From CAZYVU01 sp964651435 (GTDB taxonomy: Bacteria; Desulfobacterota; Syntrophorhabdia; Syntrophorhabdales; CAYQXL01): 53,692 nt of DNA. This document shows, piece after piece, positions 17,248-27,419 of the stretch. The translations under genes were made by a program, and so were the position numbers. The DNA is taken from positions 1 through 53,692 of the forward strand of contig CAZYVU010000018.1 in NCBI GenBank assembly GCA_964651435.1, written 5' to 3'. Each line of letters starts with the position of its first letter. Position 1 is the first letter of the stretch. The notes under the pieces are model-generated. The model was not told the DNA's origin. It ran no database searches and saw only the letters and a list, made by a program, of their open reading frames with translations.

Positions 17248-18984
17248 CTACTCCTCGGTGCGACTAATGTTGAGCTTCTTTAATTTTCTTACCACGGTGC
17301 TCTGGCTGATTCCGAGTTCCCGGGCGACCTTGTGCGTACTACCATACTTCTCCAAAGCCGACTTTAGCAAGCGGTATTCAACAAGATTAATGATTTCCTC
17401 GTAGGAACCGCCCTCCCCCTCAACCGTAACGGCGGAGGCACTGACTGTTTCTCCCTTTACCTGAGGCGGCAGATCCTCCAGTTGGATGGTCTGTCCCTGG
17501 CTAATGAGAAAAGCCTGTTCTATTATGTTTGACAACTCTCTAACATTGCCCGCAAAGGGATACGACATCAAAACCTGGGTAACCTGGGGGCTTACCTCTT
17601 TGTGAATGCCGTAGCGGTCTTTAAGCCTATCCATGAAATACTGAATGAGTGGAATTATATCGTCCCGGCGTTCCCTCAAGGGGGGAATGGGGATTGATAT
17701 GGTATTGAGTCGAAAAAAAAGATCCTGCCTGAACCTCTTTTCCTCGATCATCACTTTTAAATCCTGGTTGGTGGCCGCTATGACCCTCACGTTAAGCTTT
17801 ATGGTCTTTGTGGATCCAAGACGAATCATTTCCTTTTCTTCGATGACCCGTAAAAGCTTTGCCTGGAGCCGAAGGCTCATATCGCCTATTTCATCGAGAA
17901 ACACCGAACCTTTGTCTGCCACCTCCAGAAGGCCCTTCTTCCCCTTGACGCTCGCCCCTGAAAATGCCCCCGGCTCATAACCAAAAAGCTCGCTCTCAAA
18001 AAGATCGTCGGGGATGCTTGCGCAATTTACCACAATGAAGGGAAAGTTCTTTCTTCCGCTCGTCTCGTGAATCAGTCGCGCGAGGAGGCCTTTTCCAACC
18101 CCCGATTCACCGGTAATAAGAATATTTGAGTCAAACTGGGCCGCCTTGATGGCCGTGTCAAGCACGTCTAGAATCTTCTTGCTCTTTGCCGCAAATTTCG
18201 TTTCCTGCTGCTGCAACATTTTCATCTTGTCCAGTTCGGCCAAGTATCGGTTGGCTTCCAGCGTCCGTTCGTGCAGCTTATCCCTCAATTCTATCAGTTC
18301 CGTTATGTCCCTCACGTTCGTAACAACGAGAGCAAGTTTTGACGAATTCCTCTCGAAGACAGGACTTCCGGTTACGAGCACCTTCTTTCCCCCTCTCAGT
18401 TCCTGCATGATCGTAATCGGTTCTCGCTTGTCTATGACATCCAGGCTTACAGACCGGTCAAGTACCCCCGCGGTGACGAGGTCGCGCATGTTTTTTCCGA
18501 TAACTTCATTGCGGTTGATGCCCGTAATTCGTTCGTAGGCCCTGTTGACGAGCACCGTGTTGGCATCACCATCGGTGACGTAGAGTCCGTCATAGGCGCT
18601 CTCCATAATGGCCTCGGGGTCAAAGGTCAGACGCCGGTATGAATCCATTTTTTCGGCCAACTCCTGCTCCTGTGGGCCCAATGGGATAAAAATAAGAAGT
18701 ATGCCCGCCGTTTCCCCTTTGCGCACAAGCCTCGAGCTATGGACGAGCGCTTTTCTGCCGCCGGTCCCTACCGTAATGAGGTCCAACCTGAACGTCCCCT
18801 CCCGAATCGCCTGCTTCACGTTTCCCAGGTCAACGGGAAACGTCTTGGGCTCTATGCGGGACGGCGTTTTCAGTTCCACCATCTGCTTCGCCGCATCGTT
18901 TGCAAAAAGCACCGAACCCCTCATGTCGATGACAAGAATTCCCACACTGCGGTTTTTGACAACTGTTTCGTATATCTCAAGCAT
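17248..18984 (-). CDS. PAS-PAS-AAA+ sigma-54-dependent transcriptional activator
   Basis: 578-aa enhancer-binding protein without a receiver domain. Two PAS-like sensory domains (about 1-110 and 125-245) and a coiled-coil linker precede the AAA+ domain (about 275-510), which has Walker A GESGVGKG and Walker B VFLDEIGD. The sigma-54 contact loop reads GAFSGA, a conservative Thr-to-Ser variant of GAFTGA. The C-terminal helix-turn-helix (ELGISQSTVVRKLKKL) resembles TyrR/RocR-type activators that sense small molecules. It is the only stand-alone sigma-54 activator in the window, so it is the best candidate for the liv and 4-hydroxybutyrate promoters. A 13-bp tandem repeat sits directly before its start. 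Confidence 0.93.
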   Translation of the reverse strand: MLEIYETVVKNRSVGILVIDMRGSVLFANDAAKQMVELKTPSRIEPKTFPVDLGNVKQAIREGTFRLDLITVGTGGRKALVHSSRLVRKGETAGILLIFIPLGPQEQELAEKMDSYRRLTFDPEAIMESAYDGLYVTDGDANTVLVNRAYERITGINRNEVIGKNMRDLVTAGVLDRSVSLDVIDKREPITIMQELRGGKKVLVTGSPVFERNSSKLALVVTNVRDITELIELRDKLHERTLEANRYLAELDKMKMLQQQETKFAAKSKKILDVLDTAIKAAQFDSNILITGESGVGKGLLARLIHETSGRKNFPFIVVNCASIPDDLFESELFGYEPGAFSGASVKGKKGLLEVADKGSVFLDEIGDMSLRLQAKLLRVIEEKEMIRLGSTKTIKLNVRVIAATNQDLKVMIEEKRFRQDLFFRLNTISIPIPPLRERRDDIIPLIQYFMDRLKDRYGIHKEVSPQVTQVLMSYPFAGNVRELSNIIEQAFLISQGQTIQLEDLPPQVKGETVSASAVTVEGEGGSYEEIINLVEYRLLKSALEKYGSTHKVARELGISQSTVVRKLKKLNISRTEE

Positions 18985-18994
18985 AATAGACCCC

Positions 18995-19051
18995 TACCCT
19001 GCCTTCCTACCCTGCCTTCCTACCCTGCCTTCCTACCCTGCCTTCCTACCC
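18995..19051. repeat. 13-bp tandem repeat, 4.4 copies
   Basis: Four perfect copies of TACCCTGCCTTCC (18995-19046) plus five bases of a fifth. The array starts 10 bases upstream of the sigma-54 activator's ATG; in that gene's sense its AGGGTAGGGG end may also serve as ribosome-binding site. Perfect identity of the copies suggests recent expansion by slippage. Confidence 0.95.
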
Positions 19052-19185
19052 AGCTAACCCATATAGAAGATTACCGGAAATTCTTTATTCCATCAAGGGG
19101 TTGGCTGAAATTTGTCGGATCGGAGGCGGGTATCGCAAAAATTCTGTTGAAGATTGGCGGGAAAAGGGTGTATCAAAAAGGACGA

Positions 19186-20160
19186 ATGACACCTCTTCAA
19201 TTTACGGGAGACACGCTGAAACTCATCATGGTGGGCGGCAAAGGGGGCGTCGGGAAGACAACCTGCGCTGCCGCCATAGCTTACAGGAAGGCGCTTGAGG
19301 GCCAGAGGGTGCTCATTATATCAAGCGATCCTGCGCCGTCTCTTTCGGACATATTCGACGTCCCTTTAGGGGAAGAGGAGCGCCCTGTCTATGCCAACAT
19401 GCACCTCTTCGGTATGGAAATCTCATCTGAACTGGTTTTGAAGAACTGGAAGGAACGCTTCGGGCCGGAGATTTATGAGGTCGTCTCTTCCTTTGCCGAT
19501 GTAGATTACGATTTTGTCGATTATATTGGAACGGCCCCAGGTATTGAAGAAGAGTACATGCTCAGCTTCATAGTCGACCTTGTGAACAAGGGCTCCTACG
19601 ATGTTGTCGTCTGGGATACCGCACCTGCGGGCCACACCTTGAGGCTGCTAAGCCTTCCAAAGCTTTTTCTGACTCACCTGGAGGCTGCGACCAAGTTCTA
19701 CCTGAATGTGTACGGTTACTTTGAGAGGTTGCGCGACACGATAAAGCTGAAGAATTCCAAAAGAACTCTTCTCCAGATTATTTCGGGCTGGCAGGCGCTG
19801 TCGGAGGGGATCGTCCGCTTTATCAGCGATCCGGGACTTACAAGCTACGTGCTTGTCACCATTCCCGAGGCGCTCGGCGTCAGACTTACCGAGCGTATTG
19901 TGCAAGAGTTTGAGCTGAACGGGCTCACGGTAGGAAATCTGATCATCAACCACGTTATAAGGCAGGCAGACTGCGACTTTCACAGGACCCGAAAGGCTAT
20001 GCAGGAGCGCTACATAGCCACGCTTGCCCAGCTCTTTAGCGAGATCAACAGGGTAAAACTGTATTTGAGGCCACAGGAAGTGAGGGGAATGAGCAGCATT
20101 GCAGAAGTAGCCGACGCGCTCTTTGACGGTGAACGGAACGAAATACCATGCGGACCGTGA
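19186..20160 (+). CDS. ArsA/Get3-family ATPase
   Basis: 324-aa cytoplasmic P-loop ATPase of the ArsA/Get3 (SIMIBI) family. The deviant Walker A is GGKGGVGKTT near residue 16, followed by switch-type SSDPAPSLSDIFD and the family motif DTAPAGHTLRLLSLPK near 145. No arsenic-resistance gene lies nearby, so a chaperone-like or unknown role is as likely as arsenite transport. ATG 19186 is chosen because it opens the conserved domain and AAGGA precedes it; the frame stays open further upstream, but that part overlaps the divergent gene and the tandem repeat. It overlaps rsmD by 13 bases. Confidence 0.88.
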   Translation: MTPLQFTGDTLKLIMVGGKGGVGKTTCAAAIAYRKALEGQRVLIISSDPAPSLSDIFDVPLGEEERPVYANMHLFGMEISSELVLKNWKERFGPEIYEVVSSFADVDYDFVDYIGTAPGIEEEYMLSFIVDLVNKGSYDVVVWDTAPAGHTLRLLSLPKLFLTHLEAATKFYLNVYGYFERLRDTIKLKNSKRTLLQIISGWQALSEGIVRFISDPGLTSYVLVTIPEALGVRLTERIVQEFELNGLTVGNLIINHVIRQADCDFHRTRKAMQERYIATLAQLFSEINRVKLYLRPQEVRGMSSIAEVADALFDGERNEIPCGP

Positions 20161-20720
20161 GGGTTACCGGAGGGGCCCTCAAGGGGCAGCGCGTTGCCCT
20201 ACCCTTCGAAAGCATAGCCCGCTATACAGCGGCGAAGGTGCGAGAGGCGATTTTCAACCTCGTCGGACCTATGGAGGACGCCGACTTTCTGGATCTTTTT
20301 GCCGGCTCCGGCTCTGTTGCCATCGAGGCCCTGAGCAGGGGCGCCAGATCGGCTACCCTTGTAGAGAGCAACAGGCAGATATTTCGGGCCATAGAGCTCA
20401 ATTTGCGACGCCTCTCGTTGCAACCAAGGGCGCAGGCTCTCAACATAAGTGCGCAGAGGGCAATTCCCTTTCTTTTCGAAAGGCACTATACTTATAAGAT
20501 GATTTTCCTTGACCCCCCCTATGAACAAGGCCTTATAGGCGAGACCATGGGTCTCCTCAGCCGTTACCCCCTGCACACTCCTGAAGCCGTATTTATTCTG
20601 GAGCATTCAAAACGGGATTGTTTTTCCCGCAACCCTTTTCCCGGCTTCGTCAGGTTATCGGAGAAAAGATACGGAGATACCTTTATTACACTATTGGTAA
20701 AAGAAGAAATTTCTGCGTGA
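20148..20720 (+). CDS. rsmD: 16S rRNA (guanine-966-N2)-methyltransferase RsmD
   Basis: 190-aa SAM-dependent methyltransferase. It starts with RVTGGALKGQRVALP, then VREAIFNLV, the SAM motif FLDLFAGSGSVAIEALSRGA near 45-65, and the catalytic FLDPPYEQG near 122. It methylates G966 of 16S rRNA in the 30S subunit. The usual RPTTDRVRE entry motif is RYTAAKVRE here, a mild change. It overlaps the ArsA-family gene and is followed after 11 bases by coaD; the rsmD-coaD pair is common in bacteria. Confidence 0.94.
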   Translation: MRTVRVTGGALKGQRVALPFESIARYTAAKVREAIFNLVGPMEDADFLDLFAGSGSVAIEALSRGARSATLVESNRQIFRAIELNLRRLSLQPRAQALNISAQRAIPFLFERHYTYKMIFLDPPYEQGLIGETMGLLSRYPLHTPEAVFILEHSKRDCFSRNPFPGFVRLSEKRYGDTFITLLVKEEISA

Positions 20721-20731
20721 AGGAGCATTTG

Positions 20732-21217
20732 ATGAAAGAGCGAATCGTTGTCTATCCCGGTTCTTTTGATCCCATTACGAACGGACATCTCGACATTCTG
20801 CGAAGAGGCTTGGAGCTTTTCGATAGGGTAATCGTGGCTGTGGCAAACAATATTGAGAAGCAGGGCCTCTTTACCGTTGCAGAGCGCATAGAGCTCATAC
20901 GGACGGCCGTGGCCCACAACGATAACATCATCATAGACAGCTTTAACGGTCTCCTTGTCGACTACGCAAAAAAGGTTGGGGCCAGGTTCGTCATACGAGG
21001 CCTGAGGGCTATGAACGATTTCGAATACGAATTCCTCATGGCATCAATGAACCGAAACCTCAACCCGGACATGGACACGTTCTTCATGATGACAAGCAAG
21101 GATTACTTCTTCGTCAGTTCACGGACCATCAAGGAAGTCGCCGCCTTTGGAGGCTCCGTCAAGGGGCTCGTTCCCGAAGCGGTGGAGGCGGCCTTGCGAG
21201 AGAAATTTCGTCTGTAA
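20732..21217 (+). CDS. coaD: Phosphopantetheine adenylyltransferase
   Basis: 161-aa nucleotidyltransferase for the penultimate step of coenzyme A synthesis (4'-phosphopantetheine + ATP to dephospho-CoA). YPGSFDPITNGHLDI holds the T/HxGH-type motif, RGLRAMNDFEYE is the substrate-binding segment, and VSSRTIKEVAAFGG is the ISSTxxKE equivalent. ATG 20732, with AAGGAG 7 bases upstream, gives the standard length; an upstream in-frame start lies inside rsmD. Its stop shares one base with the nfeD start (TAATG). coaBC for the earlier CoA steps lies 3.3 kb downstream. Confidence 0.96.
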   Translation: MKERIVVYPGSFDPITNGHLDILRRGLELFDRVIVAVANNIEKQGLFTVAERIELIRTAVAHNDNIIIDSFNGLLVDYAKKVGARFVIRGLRAMNDFEYEFLMASMNRNLNPDMDTFFMMTSKDYFFVSSRTIKEVAAFGGSVKGLVPEAVEAALREKFRL

Positions 21218-22503
21218 TGAAAAAGCCTCTCACCATTGCAGGCATCGTCGCTCTTCTTTTCTTGAGTATTTCAGCGGCCTCGGCCGGCGATGTCTTTGTC
21301 GTCACGGTCAGTGGTGCCATCAACCCGCCTACAGCGACTTTCATAAGTGAAAGCATTGCGACGGCCGGTAGTAAGGGTGGCACCGCCCTGGTGATTTTCC
21401 TCGACACTCCCGGCGGCCTCGACACATCGATGAGAGAAATAGTTAAGGCAATCATGGAGTCACCGCTGCCGATCATCGTTTACGTTCACCCATCGGGAGC
21501 GAGGGCCGCTTCTGCCGGAGCCATCATTCTTCTGGCTTCCCACATCGCCGCAATGACTCCGGGGACCAATGTCGGTGCAGCGCACCCCGTCAGCGTGGGC
21601 AAGGACAAGCCGGACAAGGAGATGATGCAAAAGGTCGTCAAAGACGCCGAGGCCTACGTCCGTAGCATAGCCGCCAAGCGGGGCCGCAACGTGGACTGGG
21701 CCGCCAAAGCCGTCAAAGAAAGCGCGTCTATAGCAGCCAATGAGGCCCTTGAAAAAAGGGTGATAGATATGGTCGTGAAGGACTTCGACGAGCTCATGGC
21801 AACTGTCGACGGCCGTACAGTGGAAACCAAGAAAGGCAGGATAAAGCTTGACACCGGTTCGGTTAAGAGGGTCGATATGGAGATGCCTTTCAAATATCGC
21901 TTTCTCTCCTACCTCAGCGATCCCAATGTGGCATACATCTTGATGATGATCGGCATTTACGGAATACTTTTTGAAATTTACAGCCCTGGGGCCATCTTTC
22001 CGGGCGTAGCCGGGGGCATATCGATTATCCTGGCCCTGTACGCCTTCCAAGCCTTGCCGATAAGTTATGCAGGCCTCTTTCTTATTCTTCTGGGGGTCAT
22101 CTTTTTTGTTCTTGAACTGAAGATCGTAAGCCACGGACTCCTCGGGCTCGCCGGAATCGTGTCCATTGTAATCGGCTCCATAATGCTTATCGACCTCCCC
22201 GGAGACGGGCTGTCCATCTCGTGGAAGTCTATCGCCGCCGTGGCCGTCCTTTCTGGTATATTTTTCTTTGGTGTGATATCTTATGCCATCAAGGCTCAGC
22301 TATCCAAGGTCAAAACAGGACGGGAGGGTTTGATCGGCGAAACGGGCGTAGCCAAGACGAGCATACTATCAAAGGGTATAGTCCTCATCCATGGCGAGCG
22401 GTGGAACGCAACGAGCGATGAACCTATCGCCGAAGGCGACAAGGTCGTGGTCGTCGATGTTACGGCATTGAAGGTGAAGGTCAAAAGGGAGGAAGCGCCA
22501 TGA
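21217..22503 (+). CDS. nfeD: Long-form NfeD membrane serine protease
   Basis: 428-aa membrane protein. A signal peptide (about 1-23) leads into a ClpP/crotonase-like serine protease domain (about 25-215), with the nucleophile Ser in ASAGAIILL near residue 98. Four or five membrane helices (about 230-365) and a C-terminal OB-fold (about 370-428) follow. In characterised homologues the protease cleaves hydrophobic segments of the stomatin-like partner. That partner is the next gene, overlapping by 4 bases, so the classic NfeD-slipin pair is intact. It probably acts on membrane-protein quality control. Confidence 0.94.
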   Translation: MKKPLTIAGIVALLFLSISAASAGDVFVVTVSGAINPPTATFISESIATAGSKGGTALVIFLDTPGGLDTSMREIVKAIMESPLPIIVYVHPSGARAASAGAIILLASHIAAMTPGTNVGAAHPVSVGKDKPDKEMMQKVVKDAEAYVRSIAAKRGRNVDWAAKAVKESASIAANEALEKRVIDMVVKDFDELMATVDGRTVETKKGRIKLDTGSVKRVDMEMPFKYRFLSYLSDPNVAYILMMIGIYGILFEIYSPGAIFPGVAGGISIILALYAFQALPISYAGLFLILLGVIFFVLELKIVSHGLLGLAGIVSIVIGSIMLIDLPGDGLSISWKSIAAVAVLSGIFFFGVISYAIKAQLSKVKTGREGLIGETGVAKTSILSKGIVLIHGERWNATSDEPIAEGDKVVVVDVTALKVKVKREEAP

Positions 22504-23249
22504 TGATCCCGTATTTGTTTGTTCTCGTCTTAGTCGTTTTTTTTCTCGTCAGTGCCATCAAGATCCTCAATGAATACGAGCGGGGCGTCATCTTTCGCCT
22601 TGGGCGGGTCCTCGGGACGCCCAAGGGACCCGGGCTGATCATCCTCATTCCCGTAATCGACCGGATGGTCAAGGTAAGCCTCCGGACGGTTGTCCTTGAC
22701 GTTCCGCCTCAGGACGTCATCACACGGGATAACGTGTCCATCAAGGTTAACGCCGTCGTTTACTTCAGGGTCATAGAGCCTATGAAGGCCATTATCGACG
22801 TGGAGAATTACCTTTACGCCACGAGTCAGCTCTCCCAGACAACACTGAGAAGTGTCCTTGGCCAGGCCGAGCTGGACGACCTCTTGTCTCACCGGGAAAA
22901 GATTAACGAGACTCTGCAGGAAATACTCGATACCCATACCGAACCATGGGGCATCAAGGTCTCCAACGTTGAAGTGAAGAACGTCGACCTTCCGCAGGAG
23001 ATGCAGCGGGCCATAGCCCGTCAGGCAGAAGCCGAGCGGGAAAGAAGGGCAAAGATCATTGGTGCAGAGGGAGAGTTCCAGGCCGCCACAAAACTCAGCG
23101 AGGCATCGGATATTCTGTCCCACAACCCCATGGCCCTTCAGTTGCGTTACCTTCAGACACTAATCGAGATATCAACGGAAAAGAACTCTACCATCGTCTT
23201 TCCGATTCCTATAGACCTCATCAAAATATTCGTGGACAAACTGAAGTGA
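22500..23249 (+). CDS. Slipin (stomatin/SPFH family) membrane protein
   Basis: 249-aa protein with one N-terminal membrane segment (about 3-22) and an SPFH/band-7 domain (EYERGVIFRLGRVLG, then PPQDVITRDNVSIKVNAVVYFRV). A helical EA-rich oligomerisation region (ARQAEAERERRAKIIGAEGE near 178-197) and a short hydrophobic C-terminus follow. Such proteins form ring-like membrane scaffolds. The conserved C-terminal tail TIVFPIPIDLI is the kind of segment cut by the partner NfeD protease. It is coupled to nfeD by the overlap ATGATGA. Confidence 0.95.
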   Translation: MMIPYLFVLVLVVFFLVSAIKILNEYERGVIFRLGRVLGTPKGPGLIILIPVIDRMVKVSLRTVVLDVPPQDVITRDNVSIKVNAVVYFRVIEPMKAIIDVENYLYATSQLSQTTLRSVLGQAELDDLLSHREKINETLQEILDTHTEPWGIKVSNVEVKNVDLPQEMQRAIARQAEAERERRAKIIGAEGEFQAATKLSEASDILSHNPMALQLRYLQTLIEISTEKNSTIVFPIPIDLIKIFVDKLK

Positions 23250-23262
23250 GGGATCGGAACAC

Positions 23263-24465
23263 ATGAGAAGAGCACTCACCATCTGCATCGCCAGTTTATT
23301 TCTTCTCACCGTAACGGTCGGCCTTACGGAGGCCAGGCAGGCCTCCTCAAAGAAGGCAAAGCAGGCCCGCCGACCGGCAACGGAATCCAAAGTCCAGACC
23401 CCGGAGACGTGCAAGGCCTTTGCCGTCATGGAGGCCTCGACCGGCAAGGTACTTGAAAGCCAAGAGCTGCACGCAAAATTGCCCCCTGCAAGCATCACTA
23501 AGCTCATGGTCGCCCTGATCGTGCTGGAGAAGGTGACCCGCAAGGAGCTTCAGTTGAGTGATCAAGTTGCGGTGTCAAAAGCTGCCTCGAAAATAGGGGG
23601 AAGTCAGGTGTATCTGAAAGAGGGGGAGTCCTTCCCTTTGGAGGAAATGATGAAGGCCATGATGATAGCGTCTGCCAACGACGCTGCATATGCCATCGCC
23701 GAGCACGTGGCTGGTAGCAGCGACGCATTCGTCACCCTCATGAACGAGAAGGCGAAAGCTCTCAACATGGCCGACAGCGAATTTCACAGCCCCCATGGAC
23801 TTCCTCCTGCCAAGGACCAGAAGGAGGACATCGTCTCCCCCAACGACCTGCTCCTGCTTTCCAGGGAACTTCTCAAGTACCCCAAGCTGCTTGAATGGAC
23901 TTCAAGCAAAACGGACAGCTTTAGGGGCGAAACCTTTACGCTCACCAACACGAACAAGCTTCTCGTCAAAATGCCGGAGGTGGACGGCCTGAAGACGGGT
24001 TTTTATCGCCAGGCAGGCTTCAGCATAGTTGCCACTGCAAAGCGTGGGGACCTACGCTTTGTCGCAGCGGTTATGGCCTGCCCTACCGGCAAGTATCGTG
24101 ACCAGTTTGCCATGGAGAAACTGAAGGCGCAGTTCAGTCAATACAAGGTTATCCCCATTGTGAAGAAGGGCGAGGTGATCGACAAGGACGTCAATCTCGT
24201 TGACGGCAAGTTTAAGAAGATTAAGGGCGTAGCAGGGGCCGGCTTCTCCTACGCGATGCCCCAGAGCAAAAAGGGAAACATCAGGAAAGAGATCTCTATC
24301 CCGGAAAGCATAAAGGGCGAGGTTCGCGAGGGGCAGAAACTGGGCGAAGTAATCGTCTATGTTGAAAATGACCAGGTGGGAAAAATAGACATTGTTTCTC
24401 CCACATATGTACCGAAGGCGAATCTGTTTACACGCCTTATTAGGCGACTGGGGCTCAATATCTAA
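23263..24465 (+). CDS. dacA: D-alanyl-D-alanine carboxypeptidase (PBP5/6 type)
   Basis: 400-aa penicillin-binding protein that trims the terminal D-Ala from peptidoglycan stems in the periplasm. It has a signal peptide (about 1-24) and the S11-family active site: SITK near residue 77, SAN near 137 and KTG near 244. A C-terminal PBP5_C beta-sandwich domain follows (about 300-390). The last residues (LFTRLIRRLGL) form a short amphipathic helix, the usual membrane anchor of this class. It lies 13 bases after slipin and 18 bases before coaBC. Confidence 0.96.
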   Translation: MRRALTICIASLFLLTVTVGLTEARQASSKKAKQARRPATESKVQTPETCKAFAVMEASTGKVLESQELHAKLPPASITKLMVALIVLEKVTRKELQLSDQVAVSKAASKIGGSQVYLKEGESFPLEEMMKAMMIASANDAAYAIAEHVAGSSDAFVTLMNEKAKALNMADSEFHSPHGLPPAKDQKEDIVSPNDLLLLSRELLKYPKLLEWTSSKTDSFRGETFTLTNTNKLLVKMPEVDGLKTGFYRQAGFSIVATAKRGDLRFVAAVMACPTGKYRDQFAMEKLKAQFSQYKVIPIVKKGEVIDKDVNLVDGKFKKIKGVAGAGFSYAMPQSKKGNIRKEISIPESIKGEVREGQKLGEVIVYVENDQVGKIDIVSPTYVPKANLFTRLIRRLGLNI

Positions 24466-24483
24466 CGATCGGGCAGGTACGGA

Positions 24484-25737
24484 ATGACCGCAGACCACTC
24501 ACAGCACCACTCAAACCTCAAGAACAAAGAGATTGTTGTTGCAATAACAGGCGGTATCGCCGCCTACAAGACGGCAGAGCTCGTTCGCGAACTGACAAAA
24601 CGTGGCTCTAATGTACACGTTGTCATGACCAAGAATGCCATGGAGTTTGTGACGCCGCTTACGTTTCAAACACTCTCGGGTAATCCGGTCATTCATGAGA
24701 TGTTTCAATTGTTTTCCGGATCAAAGATAGGCCACGTGACCTTGTCCGATATTGCCGACCACCTTGTCATTGTCCCGGCAACGGCAAACATTATTGGTAA
24801 GATTGCCAATGGCATCGCCGATGACTTTCTGACCACCATGGTCATGGCCACAACGGTACCGGTGCTCTTCGTTCCTTCGATGAACACAAAGATGTGGGAA
24901 AGCAGAATCGTCCAGGGCAATATCGAGAAGCTCGAGGATCTCGGTTTTCGGTTCCTCGAGCCGGCCGCGGGAGATCTGGCCTGTGGAACTTCGGGCAAGG
25001 GACGGCTTCCAGAAGTCGAGGACATTGTCGAGACCATGGAAGACGTGTTCACCCTGAAAGATCTTCAGGACCAAAAGATCATGGTAACAGCAGGACCCAC
25101 GACGGAGTTCATCGACCCCGTCCGTTGCATAACGAACAGGTCGTCAGGCAAGATGGGCTACGCCCTGGCAAAGATTGCCCGTCGACGGGGTGCCGAAGTC
25201 ATCCTTATCACCGGCCAGACCTATGTCAAGCCGCCCAGAATAGACATCGAGGTCATTCGGGTCACCACTGCAGTGGAGATGCGCAATGCCGTCATGGACC
25301 GGTTTCGCGAATGTAGTGTCATCATCAAGGCGGCGGCCGTCGCCGACTTTCGCTGTCGAACGGAAAGTTGTCAAAAAATGAAAAAGACATCGGATGCGAT
25401 AGTTTCTCTGGAGCTCGAGAAAAATCCGGATATAATTGCTGAATTGGGGGCAGTGAAGGAGCACAGGGTGCTTGTCGGTTTCGCCGCCGAGACGGAGAAT
25501 CTAACCAAAAACGCTGCAGATAAGCTCAAGCGAAAGCAGCTCGATCTGATCGTCGCCAACGACGTATCCAAGGCGGATATCGGATTCGGTTCCGACGACA
25601 ATGAGGTGACTATTGTCGAGACTACGGGTCACGTCAAGCAGGTGCCTCGCATGTCTAAAGACGAGGTGGCCAGCATAATCCTGGACTCGGTCAAGAAGTG
25701 CCTTAAGAAAAAACAAAGAAAGGAAGATTGGTATTAG
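24484..25737 (+). CDS. coaBC: Bifunctional phosphopantothenoylcysteine decarboxylase/synthetase
   Basis: 417-aa fused enzyme for two steps of coenzyme A synthesis. The N-terminal CoaC flavoprotein (about 15-200) has GGIAAYKTAE, HVTLSDIAD, the substrate-recognition motif PSMNTKMW and the catalytic-Cys loop ACGTSGKGR. The CoaB synthetase half (about 200-410) has TAGPTTEFIDPVR, NRSSGKMG and the KMKK motif. All key residues are present. It lies tightly between dacA and htrA, a housekeeping operon without obvious functional theme. Confidence 0.96.
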   Translation: MTADHSQHHSNLKNKEIVVAITGGIAAYKTAELVRELTKRGSNVHVVMTKNAMEFVTPLTFQTLSGNPVIHEMFQLFSGSKIGHVTLSDIADHLVIVPATANIIGKIANGIADDFLTTMVMATTVPVLFVPSMNTKMWESRIVQGNIEKLEDLGFRFLEPAAGDLACGTSGKGRLPEVEDIVETMEDVFTLKDLQDQKIMVTAGPTTEFIDPVRCITNRSSGKMGYALAKIARRRGAEVILITGQTYVKPPRIDIEVIRVTTAVEMRNAVMDRFRECSVIIKAAAVADFRCRTESCQKMKKTSDAIVSLELEKNPDIIAELGAVKEHRVLVGFAAETENLTKNAADKLKRKQLDLIVANDVSKADIGFGSDDNEVTIVETTGHVKQVPRMSKDEVASIILDSVKKCLKKKQRKEDWY

Positions 25738-25741
25738 ACGA

Positions 25742-27100
<1,359 letters not shown>

Positions 27101-27110
27101 GAGGAGCGCA

Positions 27111-27419
27111 ATGGACCGGCCCGTCGACATCGACCAAGACTTTCTGCCCCAGATAACCTTTACAACCTTTGTCCTTTCGCTTTCCACATCGGCTCTCGTG
27201 AATCTCGGAGAGCTTCCCGACCCAATATCTAACCGCAAAGAGGTCAATCTCCCTTCGGCAAACCAGACCATCAATATCATTGAGATGTTAAGGGAAAAAA
27301 CGCGGGGAAATCTGACGGAAGCCGAGGACCGTCTTATTGAAGACTTGCTCTACGATCTCCACATGAAATATATCTGTGCGGCGAAGCTGCCCGGCTGCGA
27401 GCCCAGGCCTGAAACCTAA
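27111..27419 (+). CDS. DUF1844 family protein
   Basis: 102-aa protein matching DUF1844 by its core: FTTFVLSLSTSALVNLGELPDP (about 17-38), then NLPSANQTINIIEML and a helical tail. The family is common in Deltaproteobacteria and related phyla and has no assigned function. AGGAGGAG-type sequence lies 6 bases before the ATG. Its stop overlaps the purB stop of the opposite strand by 4 bases, so the two transcripts converge with no room for a terminator. Confidence 0.92.
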   Translation: MDRPVDIDQDFLPQITFTTFVLSLSTSALVNLGELPDPISNRKEVNLPSANQTINIIEMLREKTRGNLTEAEDRLIEDLLYDLHMKYICAAKLPGCEPRPET

